Assembly (NCBI GenBank): GCA_002402025.1
Contig: NVUU01000074.1
Coordinates: forward strand, 1 to 6,724
Length of the DNA stretch: 6,724 nucleotides
Direction of reading: 5' to 3'
Source of the DNA: Candidatus Aerophobota bacterium
GTDB lineage: Bacteria > Chlamydiota > Chlamydiia > Chlamydiales > GCA-2402025
Part shown: positions 1-5,697 of the stretch, piece by piece
How positions within the stretch are numbered: the stretch's first letter is position 1
Layout: each line of letters starts with the position of its first letter
Made by a program: the position numbers and the translations under genes
The notes under the pieces: generated by a model
What the model was told of the DNA's origin: nothing
The model's input: only the letters and a program-made list of their open reading frames with translations
Databases searched by the model: none

Positions 1-124
1 CTACGCTGACGCCAACCTTGAAAACCGTTGATATTATTAATGGCATTATTAACAATAATGTTAATTTACTAGATTCCTGATGTGTAAATTTTTTCTTGAA
101 TACTAGGCCCTTACATGATGACAT
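1..124 (-). CDS. Possible 5' end of an unidentified membrane-protein gene (incomplete at window edge)
   Basis: Reading leftwards from an ATG at 124-122, the frame stays open for 41 codons to the window edge. An AGGAGG Shine-Dalgarno sequence lies 8 bases upstream of the ATG, the best ribosome-binding site in the window. The frame is closed by a stop a few codons further upstream, so this ATG is the only sensible start. The peptide begins MSSCKGLVFKKKF and continues into a hydrophobic stretch around residues 21-35 (LTLLLIMPLIISTVF), consistent with a first membrane segment or signal anchor preceded by lysines. It would follow dnaJ in the same direction after a 103-base gap. No family is recognisable from this much sequence. 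Because the DNA is A+T-rich, hydrophobic codons and a 41-codon open frame could arise by chance. A short plus-strand frame (3-80) overlaps it and cannot be excluded. Confidence 0.35.
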   Translation of the reverse strand, partial: MSSCKGLVFKKKFTHQESSKLTLLLIMPLIISTVFKVGVSV

Positions 125-227
125 TGAGCTTCCCTCCTATTTGAAGGTTTCATGGATGAATTTGCAATTGAGTTTCATGGGATTACAGGAGTGCTTACAT
201 ACAGCCCGCATTTTTCTATAAGATAGG

Positions 228-1397
228 CTAGAAGAGAGCTTTTAACCTTTCAAAAAAGCCTTTTTTTTGAGGAGAATTTTTTGGTGTTTCTAGCTTTTGG
301 AATTCATTAAGGAGCTCTTTTTGCTTATCTGATAGATGTACTGGGGTTTCTACGTGTATTTCGATAAGAAGATCGCCTTTGCCATGTCCATGGACATTAG
401 GAAGTCCTTTCCCCTTTATGCGTAGCACTTTTCTTGATTGTGTACCATCTGGGATGATCACTCTACAGTTGCCGCCAAGTGGTGTTGGAATATCTTTTTT
501 GCAACCAAGAGTAGCTTCTGTAAATGTTACAGGAAGCTCGATGATGATATCATCGCCTTCTCTGTGAAAAATCTCATGAGGTTTTACGCTTATATAAACG
601 TAAAGATCTCCTGGAGGTCCTCCTCTTTCACCAGCGTCGCCGAAGCCGCCCATTTTAATGCGCATGCCATCGTCAATACCTGCTGGGATAGGAACTTTTA
701 CAGTTTGTTTCTGTCTCATTCTGCCGGTTGAATGGCAGTTGCCACAAGGATCTGTAATGACTTTTCCTGAGCCGTGGCATCTTGGGCATGTGCTTGTCAT
801 GCTAAAAAAGCCGCGGGATTGCTGCACCTGTCCATGTCCGTGGCAAGTACTGCATGTTTGAATGCCGCCTTGTGTTTTTGCGCCAGTACCGTCACATGTT
901 TCACAAGTGATGTGGTTTGTGATTACGATGTCTTTTTCAACACCTTTAGCAGCTTCTGAAAAAGAAATGGGGATGGAAATTTTCTTGCTTGCGCCCTGTG
1001 TCGCATATTCGGTGGCATGGCCACCACCACCGCCGAACCCAAAGAAAGAGTCGAATATGGAATCACCGCCACCGCCGCCGCCGCTTGCGCCGCCGCCGAA
1101 TGCGCCCATGAATGTTTTAAGAGCATCTTCCATTGAGGAAAATCCGGCACCTGGGTGTTGTCTGCCGCCCACTCCGCCTTTTAGGGCATCTGCGCCGTAC
1201 TGATCATAAAGCTGTCTTTTTTGCTCATCAGATAAAACTTCGTAAGCTTCTGAAATATCCTTAAACTTCGATTCAGCATCTTTGCTATCAGGATTTTTAT
1301 CAGGATGATACTTAATCGCTTGCTTGCGGTAAGCTTTTTTGATTTCGTCTTGAGTGGCTGTCTTGCCAACTTCTAAAGCGGCATAATAATCAGTCAT
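228..1397 (-). CDS. dnaJ: Chaperone protein DnaJ (Hsp40, type I)
   Basis: Cytosolic co-chaperone that binds unfolded proteins and stimulates the ATPase of DnaK. At 389 residues it is full length for a type I DnaJ. The J domain covers about residues 1-70 with the HPD motif at 31-33. A Gly/Phe-rich region follows at about 73-127, including long glycine runs. The zinc-binding domain has four CxxCxGxG-type repeats with cysteine pairs at 165/168, 182/185, 204/207 and 218/221; the last repeat is CGNCHSTG, with Ser in place of the usual Gly or Lys position. The C-terminal substrate-binding and dimerisation domains follow, ending in a short basic tail. The ATG at 1397 matches the usual DnaJ N-terminus, but no Shine-Dalgarno sequence is visible before it. 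It lies downstream of rpsU on the same strand, with a CIRCE-like HrcA operator 42-68 bases upstream of the start, so heat-shock control is likely. Confidence 0.98.
   Translation of the reverse strand: MTDYYAALEVGKTATQDEIKKAYRKQAIKYHPDKNPDSKDAESKFKDISEAYEVLSDEQKRQLYDQYGADALKGGVGGRQHPGAGFSSMEDALKTFMGAFGGGASGGGGGGDSIFDSFFGFGGGGGHATEYATQGASKKISIPISFSEAAKGVEKDIVITNHITCETCDGTGAKTQGGIQTCSTCHGHGQVQQSRGFFSMTSTCPRCHGSGKVITDPCGNCHSTGRMRQKQTVKVPIPAGIDDGMRIKMGGFGDAGERGGPPGDLYVYISVKPHEIFHREGDDIIIELPVTFTEATLGCKKDIPTPLGGNCRVIIPDGTQSRKVLRIKGKGLPNVHGHGKGDLLIEIHVETPVHLSDKQKELLNEFQKLETPKNSPQKKGFFERLKALF
1064..1098. repeat. G+C-rich trinucleotide tract encoding the DnaJ glycine runs
   Basis: On the plus strand this stretch is an imperfect run of CCG/CCA triplets (glycine codons GGC/GGT of dnaJ on the minus strand), encoding roughly residues 101-111. 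A second, shorter tract of ccaccaccaccgccg lies at 1021-1035 and encodes glycines about 122-126. Both stand out against the A+T-rich surroundings. Runs of identical triplets can expand or contract in frame by replication slippage, which would only alter the length of the flexible Gly/Phe linker. Confidence 0.8.
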
Positions 1398-1435
1398 ATT
1401 ACATAGAACGTTTAGTTAATAATCATCTAGCACCT

Positions 1436-1465
1436 ATTTTAGCAAAGGCGATCATTAAGTGCTAA
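1436..1465 (-). promoter_or_regulatory. Candidate dnaJ promoter overlapping the CIRCE element
   Basis: On the minus strand a -35-like TTAGCA (1465-1460) is followed after 18 bases by a -10-like TAAAAT (1441-1436, 5 of 6 to TATAAT). This would start transcription near 1429, about 30 bases before the dnaJ ATG. The -35 is poor. An alternative pair, TTAGAC and TATAAA with an 18-base spacer, lies just upstream (about 1498-1469) and would place the start site at the edge of the CIRCE element. Either arrangement would let a repressor bound at CIRCE block transcription. Which one is used cannot be decided from sequence. Confidence 0.4.
1439..1465. promoter_or_regulatory. CIRCE-like operator (HrcA binding site) upstream of dnaJ
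   Basis: The plus strand reads TTAGCAAAG, nine bases, then AAGTGCTAA. The CIRCE consensus is TTAGCACTC-N9-GAGTGCTAA, so 14 of 18 arm positions match, the right arm at 8 of 9, and the 9-base spacing is exact. It sits 42-68 bases upstream of the dnaJ start, where an operator should be. HrcA binding to CIRCE represses chaperone genes in many bacteria, including Chlamydia. The right arm also pairs with a second sequence, 1427-1436, in a 10-base inverted repeat that includes two G-T positions. The left half-site is degenerate in its inner three bases, so affinity may be reduced. Confidence 0.65.
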
Positions 1466-1476
1466 AAATTTATATT

Positions 1477-1512
1477 AAAAGAAAAGATAGAAGTCTAAAA
1501 GTACGGACTATC
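1477..1512 (-). terminator. Possible weak rho-independent terminator after rpsU
   Basis: On the minus strand GATAGTC (1512-1506, overlapping the rpsU stop codon) can pair with GAC (1495-1493) and TATC (1489-1486), with a three-base bulge. TTTTCTTTT (1485-1477) follows directly. The stem is short and A+T-rich, so termination would be partial at best. The U-rich tail directly after the stem is the main support. It would separate rpsU transcription from the dnaJ promoter. Confidence 0.4.
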
Positions 1513-1693
1513 TGCTTTTTTTCAGTTTGTACTTCAGAGCAGCTTTTGATTTTGCGCGGCTTTTGACAGAGGGTTTGTCGTAAAAACGATGAGCCTTGGC
1601 AGCTTTCATAACCCCTTCTTTATCGAGTTTTTTCTTTAAAGCACGCAGAGCTTTCTCAATCGGCTCGCCGGTTCTAACTTTGACAAATGACAT
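1508..1693 (-). CDS. rpsU: Small ribosomal subunit protein bS21
   Basis: Component of the 30S subunit near the 3' end of 16S rRNA, involved in translation initiation. The 61-residue product is close to the usual length (about 58-71). It shows the family pattern: an N-terminal [19 protein letters not shown] helix, then [23 protein letters not shown] and a strongly basic C-terminus, typical of chlamydial S21. The ATG at 1693 has an AGGAAG ribosome-binding site 9 bases upstream. It lies between tsaB and dnaJ on the same strand, with about 100 bases of non-coding DNA on each side and its own candidate promoter, so it is probably transcribed at least partly independently. Confidence 0.97.
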   Translation of the reverse strand: MSFVKVRTGEPIEKALRALKKKLDKEGVMKAAKAHRFYDKPSVKSRAKSKAALKYKLKKSR

Positions 1694-1751
1694 AGTGAAA
1701 CACTTCCTAAATAGTTGTAAAATTGGCTGTTAAAAACTTTATTTGCTCATT

Positions 1752-1780
1752 ATTTTATCTTACGAGCAGTTATACATCAA
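1752..1780 (-). promoter_or_regulatory. Candidate sigma-70-type promoter for rpsU
   Basis: On the minus strand TTGATG (1780-1775, 4 of 6 to TTGACA) is followed after exactly 17 bases by TAAAAT (1757-1752, 5 of 6 to TATAAT). Transcription would start near 1745, giving a leader of about 50 bases before rpsU. A five-base inverted repeat, TGCTC (1744-1748) and GAGCA (1764-1768), brackets the -10 box. The distance to rpsU and the absence of a visible terminator after tsaB mean that read-through from tsaB is also possible. Confidence 0.55.
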
Positions 1781-1797
1781 TAGAGAATCTCTGATCT

Positions 1798-2454
1798 TCA
1801 TGAAACTCTAAGGGTATAAGGCTCACTGGCCTTACTTGCCACTAATGGATTTAAAAATGTTTTTTTACAAACATTTTTCTCCCAGAGGGCAAAATCGATG
1901 CTCCTTTGCTCTACTTTGAGGCTTAAGGCACTAGGGAGTTTTCCTTGCGCTATATCTGCCTCAGGAGATATTAGGAGCGTATTTTTAGTAATTTTTTTCA
2001 GGAGCTCATCGGGGGTATATAAGGAGGGCTCTTTATCAAAAGTAATGGTAGATCCTTCTTTTTTTCCAAAATGGGCATATAAGCCTTTAGACTTAGCATC
2101 AGAGAGTATAACAAAGGATCCTTCCTGATTTGAATCATAAAGTTCTAAGCTGCAATAATAAACAATAGGGATTTCAAGGGCGTAGGCAAGTGTTTTGGCT
2201 GTTACGATGCCAACTCTTGTGCCAATAAAGGATCCGGGACCAAGGCCCGTGCCGATAAAGTCTAGATCCTTTTTCAGAATGTTTGCTTGCTCAAGAAGGT
2301 TTTTAATCTCTAGGATTAAAGTTGTAGAGTGTTTCTTTCCGTCTTTTAATTCGGAAGATTTCAGATTTTTTATAGCGAAGACTTTCTGAGTGCTATGATC
2401 AAAAATCACGAGGGTAGGTTCTTGCCTACTTGACTCTATACAAAGGCTTTTCAT
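1798..2454 (-). CDS. tsaB: tRNA threonylcarbamoyladenosine (t6A) biosynthesis protein TsaB
   Basis: TsaB (YeaZ) is the partner of TsaD in the cytosolic complex that transfers threonylcarbamoyl to A37 of ANN-decoding tRNAs. TsaB itself is thought to be a scaffold that dimerises with TsaD, not a catalyst. The 218-residue product has the family's ASKHA-type N-terminus (MKSLCIESSRQEPTLVIFD), the signature GLGPGSFIGTRVGI at about residues 70-83 followed by an Ala/Leu helix (AKTLAYALEIP), and the characteristic C-terminal EPYTLR. It lacks the metal-binding histidines of TsaD, which fits TsaB and not TsaD. Older annotations call such genes gcp-like glycoproteases. Length is close to E. coli TsaB (231). 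It is divergent from lon across 220 bases, as in Chlamydia. Its ribosome-binding site (AAGAGA) is weak. Confidence 0.93.
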   Translation of the reverse strand: MKSLCIESSRQEPTLVIFDHSTQKVFAIKNLKSSELKDGKKHSTTLILEIKNLLEQANILKKDLDFIGTGLGPGSFIGTRVGIVTAKTLAYALEIPIVYYCSLELYDSNQEGSFVILSDAKSKGLYAHFGKKEGSTITFDKEPSLYTPDELLKKITKNTLLISPEADIAQGKLPSALSLKVEQRSIDFALWEKNVCKKTFLNPLVASKASEPYTLRVS

Positions 2455-2480
2455 GTTTAATTTCTCTTATGTTGCAAGCG

Positions 2481-2508
2481 ATTATAGAGGGTTTAACTCT
2501 TAAAACAA
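2481..2508 (-). promoter_or_regulatory. Candidate tsaB promoter with perfect TATAAT
   Basis: On the minus strand a perfect -10 hexamer TATAAT (2486-2481) lies 16 bases after a weak -35 TTGTTT (2508-2503). Transcription would begin near 2475, about 20 bases before the tsaB ATG. A short AGAG/CTCT inverted repeat lies in the spacer. This is the best single -10 box in the window, but the -35 matches only three positions. Confidence 0.5.
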
Positions 2509-2640
2509 AGTGTGATTTTTCATCTTAGTACTTGCTAGAGCAGAAGAAATATTTTAAAAAGAGATTTAAAGGTGGAAAAACTTAAGGGGCTGATTGCTTA
2601 TTTTTCACTTTCTTGTTACATTCAGTTGCTATTTACCTTA

Positions 2641-2653
2641 ACGGTGATACCGT
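2641..2653 (+). promoter_or_regulatory. Small perfect hairpin just before lon
   Basis: ACGGT-GAT-ACCGT is a perfect five-base inverted repeat with a three-base loop, ending 21 bases before the lon TTG start. It could be an operator half-site pair or an RNA hairpin in the lon leader near the ribosome-binding region. No U-tract follows, so it is not a terminator. A repeat this short can occur by chance, and its position is the only reason to note it. Confidence 0.3.
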
Positions 2654-2674
2654 AGAACGGGTTTCGGGGGAATT

Positions 2675-5200
2675 TTGAACGAAGAAGATATTGAAGCTAA
2701 ACTAGATGAAACATTAAGACTGAAGAAAGCAAAAAAATCTAGTAAACAAAAGAAAAAACCAAAGAAGTCAAAAAAGCAACCTTTGCCAGAAAAGTTGTTT
2801 ATTCTTCCTATGACAAGAAGACCATTTTTTCCAGGAATGGCAGCACCCCTTGTTATTGAACCTGGTGTATATTATGAAGTTCTTAAGAATGTCGCAAAGT
2901 CTGACAATAAAATGCTCGGGCTTTTTCTTACAAAAGATGAAAATGTAAATATCTACAAAATGAGTATGAAAGATCTTCATAGAGTAGGCGTTGTTGCAAA
3001 AATATTACGTATTGTCCCTCTTGAGCAAGGAGGCGGTGCTCAGGTTGTTCTCAGCATGGAGCAGCGTGTCAAAATTGATAAGAAAGTGAGAAATTCAAAA
3101 TATTTGCAAGCAAGTGTCAAATATCATAACGATACAGTTACAGACGAACAAAATAAAGCGATCAAGGCTTATTCCATAAGTATCATTACCACGATCAAAG
3201 AACTGTTAAAGCTAAACCCTCTTTTTAAAGAAGAGCTGCAGATATTCCTTGGGCATTCTGATTTTACAGAGCCTGGAAAACTTGCTGATTTTGCAGTAGC
3301 CCTTACAACAGCATCAAGAGAAGAGTTGCAAGAGGTTCTTGAGACATTCGATGTAGAAGGGAGAATCGATAAGGCTCTTATGCTGCTTAAGAAAGAGCTT
3401 GATTTAAGTAAGCTGCAAAGTAGCATTAATTCAAAAATCGAAGCGACGATCACGAAGACACAAAGAGAATTTTTCTTAAGAGAGCAGTTAAAAACGATTA
3501 AGAAGGAACTAGGACTTGAGAAAGATGATAAGAGCTGTGACATTGAAAAATTTGAAGAAAGGCTTTCTCAGCGAATTGTTCCAGATGATGTGAATAAAGT
3601 GATTACAGAGGAATTAGAAAAACTCAATGTTTTAGATGTGCAGTCAGCAGAGTATTCTGTTTGTCGAAATTATTTAGACTGGCTGACGATTGTGCCTTGG
3701 GGAATTTATTCTGATGAATCAGATGACCTTAAGAAGGCTAAGAAAATTTTAGATGATGATCATCACGGTCTTAAAGATATTAAAGAGCGTATGTTAGAAT
3801 TCATCAGTGTTGGAAAGCTCTCAGGCGGTGTGAAGGGGAGTATTATTTGTCTTGTTGGGCCTCCAGGGGTTGGTAAGACAAGTATTGGAAAAAGTATAGC
3901 AAGAGCTCTTAACAGGAAATTCTATAGATTTTCTGTGGGTGGAATGAGAGATGAGGCAGAGATCAAAGGTCATAGAAGAACGTATATAGGTGCTATGCCT
4001 GGAAAGCTCATCCAAGCTTTGAAGTCAACAGAGGTGATGAACCCCGTGATCATGCTTGATGAGGTAGATAAGATGGGAGCATCTTACCAAGGTGACCCAG
4101 GGTCTGCTCTTCTTGAAGTACTCGATTCGGAGCAAAATAAAGAGTTTTTGGATCACTACATGGATATAAGAACGGATCTTTCCGATGTGCTTTTTATCAT
4201 TACAGCAAATGTGATGGATACGATTCCAGGGCCTCTGCAAGACCGTATGGACATACTAAGACTTTCTGGTTACATCATGGATGAAAAGATCGAGATTGCT
4301 AAGAAATATCTTATTCCAAGAAATCGAAAAAGAATGGGACTTAAGACTAGTGAAGTGAGTTTCACAAAAGGAGCTCTTAAGGAAATCATCAATGGTTATG
4401 CAAGAGAAGCTGGAGTAAGAAGCTTAGAGAAACAAATAAAGAAGGTTTTACGCAAAGTTGCTGTTAATGTCGTTGAAAAGCTTGAAGCTGCAGAGCAAAA
4501 AACAGGTAAAGGCAAAGGTAAAAAAGCGAAAACGGTAGAAGTAAAGATTCCTTGTTCGAACGTTACAGAAAAGAGTGTGAAGAAGTATCTTGGGAATCCA
4601 CACTTCACAAGTGATCGTTTTTATGAAAAGACTCCTGCAGGGGTTGTTATGGGACTTGCTTGGACATCGCTTGGTGGAGCAACTCTTTATATAGAAGCAG
4701 TGAAGACTGATTCCGATAAAACAAAAATGCAGTTAACAGGCCAGGTAGGTGATGTGATGAAGGAATCTTCTCAGATTGCTTGGAGTTATTTAAAAAGTGA
4801 AGTGAAACAGTACGCGCCGGAGCTAAAATTCTTTGATAAGTCAGAAGTTCATATGCATATCCCAGAAGGAGCGACTCCAAAAGATGGGCCGTCTGCTGGT
4901 ATCACAATGGTGACAGCGCTTCTATCATTGCTCAAAGGAGAGCCTGTGAAGCAGAATTTTGGGATGACAGGAGAGCTTACTCTTACAGGGAAGATCCTTC
5001 CAATCGGTGGCCTAAAAGAAAAGCTGATTGCGGCGAAAAGATCTGGTGTTAAGACTTTAATTTTTCCAAAAGAAAATTACAGAGACTATGAAGAGCTCCC
5101 AGACTATTTGAAAAAAGGTCTGGATGTAAATTTTGTAAGCACATACAAAGATGTTTACAAGATAGCGTTTGAGAAGAAGCCGAGGAGAAAAAGAAAGTGA
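2675..5200 (+). CDS. lon: ATP-dependent protease Lon (LonA)
   Basis: Cytosolic hexameric AAA+ serine protease that degrades misfolded and regulatory proteins. The 841-residue product has all LonA parts. A lysine-rich N-terminal extension (about 17-35) precedes the substrate-binding domain, which begins at LPEKLFILPMTRRPFFPGM. The AAA+ module has Walker A GPPGVGKT (395-402) and Walker B MLDEVDK (460-466). The protease domain has catalytic Ser740 in PKDGPSAG and Lys783 in GGLKEKL, 43 residues apart as in E. coli Lon (S679/K722). It is somewhat longer than E. coli Lon (784) because of the basic N-terminus, a Lys/Gly-rich insert (GKGKGKKAK, about 611-619) between the AAA+ lid and the protease domain, and a basic tail. 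The TTG at 2675 is chosen because an in-frame stop lies at 2645-2647 and the first internal ATG (2810) would delete part of the N-domain. The GGGGG before it is a poor, close ribosome-binding site. Confidence 0.97.
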   Translation: MNEEDIEAKLDETLRLKKAKKSSKQKKKPKKSKKQPLPEKLFILPMTRRPFFPGMAAPLVIEPGVYYEVLKNVAKSDNKMLGLFLTKDENVNIYKMSMKDLHRVGVVAKILRIVPLEQGGGAQVVLSMEQRVKIDKKVRNSKYLQASVKYHNDTVTDEQNKAIKAYSISIITTIKELLKLNPLFKEELQIFLGHSDFTEPGKLADFAVALTTASREELQEVLETFDVEGRIDKALMLLKKELDLSKLQSSINSKIEATITKTQREFFLREQLKTIKKELGLEKDDKSCDIEKFEERLSQRIVPDDVNKVITEELEKLNVLDVQSAEYSVCRNYLDWLTIVPWGIYSDESDDLKKAKKILDDDHHGLKDIKERMLEFISVGKLSGGVKGSIICLVGPPGVGKTSIGKSIARALNRKFYRFSVGGMRDEAEIKGHRRTYIGAMPGKLIQALKSTEVMNPVIMLDEVDKMGASYQGDPGSALLEVLDSEQNKEFLDHYMDIRTDLSDVLFIITANVMDTIPGPLQDRMDILRLSGYIMDEKIEIAKKYLIPRNRKRMGLKTSEVSFTKGALKEIINGYAREAGVRSLEKQIKKVLRKVAVNVVEKLEAAEQKTGKGKGKKAKTVEVKIPCSNVTEKSVKKYLGNPHFTSDRFYEKTPAGVVMGLAWTSLGGATLYIEAVKTDSDKTKMQLTGQVGDVMKESSQIAWSYLKSEVKQYAPELKFFDKSEVHMHIPEGATPKDGPSAGITMVTALLSLLKGEPVKQNFGMTGELTLTGKILPIGGLKEKLIAAKRSGVKTLIFPKENYRDYEELPDYLKKGLDVNFVSTYKDVYKIAFEKKPRRKRK

Positions 5201-5697
5201 GTGTTCTTTGGAAGGCAAAATCTAAAGAAAAGTTAATTGATCCAAGTGATATTGAAAAGAAAGTTGAAGCGATAAAAAGTAGTGGCAGAACACTTGCAAC
5301 ATTAAATGGATCGTTTGATCTTCTTCATGCAGGGCATCTTCAGATTCTTTTTGAGGCATCGCAGCAAGCAGATGTGCTTCTTGTGGCGCTAAATAGTGAT
5401 AGTTCGATTCAAGCTTATAAAGATGTAAGAAGACCTATAGTGCCTCTTGAGTATCGCATAGAGATGATGTGTGCTCTTGAGTTTGTTAACTTTGTTACCT
5501 GGTTTGATGAGACGACACCATTAAAGCTTCTTGAGAAAATCAAGCCCGATGTGCACATTAACGGTGCAGAGTATGGAAAAGATTGTCTTGAAGCAAATGT
5601 TGTTAAACAGGGAGGCGGAAAACTCCATATTGTTGATGTAGTTCCAGGCCTTTCTACAACCAAGCTGATTGAGAAGATCAAAAAGATATGCGATTAA
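5197..5697 (+). CDS. Stand-alone HldE/RfaE C-domain-type nucleotidyltransferase (probable D-glycero-β-D-manno-heptose 1-phosphate adenylyltransferase)
   Basis: Member of the HxGH nucleotidyltransferase superfamily, best matching the C-terminal (domain II) half of HldE/RfaE, which makes ADP-heptose for lipopolysaccharide core. Key features are LNGSFDLLHAGHL (36-48; HxGH at 44-47), RRPIVPLEYRIEMMCALE (78-95), the FDETTPLKLLEKIKPDV segment (103-119) and a C-terminal GLSTTKLIEKI (151-161), corresponding to the nucleotide-contacting G-S-T-T region. The 166 residues cover only this domain, with no sugar kinase half. The usual NGCFD cysteine is Ser39 and the usual GHSTT histidine is Leu152. The GTG start overlaps the lon stop as GTGA and has AGGAGA a few bases upstream, so translation is probably coupled to lon. 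The substrate is inferred from family; a related sugar- or alcohol-phosphate nucleotidyltransferase is the alternative. Confidence 0.85.
   Translation: MSVLWKAKSKEKLIDPSDIEKKVEAIKSSGRTLATLNGSFDLLHAGHLQILFEASQQADVLLVALNSDSSIQAYKDVRRPIVPLEYRIEMMCALEFVNFVTWFDETTPLKLLEKIKPDVHINGAEYGKDCLEANVVKQGGGKLHIVDVVPGLSTTKLIEKIKKICD

Noticed and set aside
44..60. Perfect inverted repeat CATTATT-AAC-AATAATG
   Set aside because: Entirely A+T-rich apart from the ends, with no U-tract and no nearby gene end that it would serve; likely chance in a low-complexity stretch.
3..80. Plus-strand open frame entering from the left edge and ending at TGA 78-80, as a possible gene end convergent with dnaJ
   Set aside because: Only 25 codons, composition is typical of A+T-rich non-coding DNA, and no terminator follows. 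The overlapping minus-strand frame has a far better start signal.
147..180. Direct repeat of GTTTCATGG at 147-155 and 172-180
   Set aside because: Two nine-base copies 25 apart with no further copies or flanking symmetry; too little to call a binding site.
250..270. Inverted repeat TCAAAAAA-N5-TTTTTTGA near the 3' end of dnaJ, resembling a terminator or slippage site
   Set aside because: It lies inside the coding sequence (codons for Gln-Lys-Lys-Gly-Phe-Phe-Glu) and has no G+C stem. Slippage there would change only the last few residues.
862..1203. Long plus-strand proline-rich open frame opposite dnaJ
   Set aside because: It is the antisense shadow of the glycine codons of dnaJ; it has no start signal and no plausible protein features.
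2532..2560. TTGCTA-N17-TAAAAA as a lon promoter
   Set aside because: Both hexamers match at only four of six positions, and other equally weak pairs occur in the same A+T-rich region (for example TTGCTT at 2594 with TACATT at 2617), so none can be preferred.
3169..3543. 124-codon minus-strand open frame inside lon
   Set aside because: Antisense to a well-conserved region of Lon; the serine-rich, low-complexity translation is typical of shadow frames.
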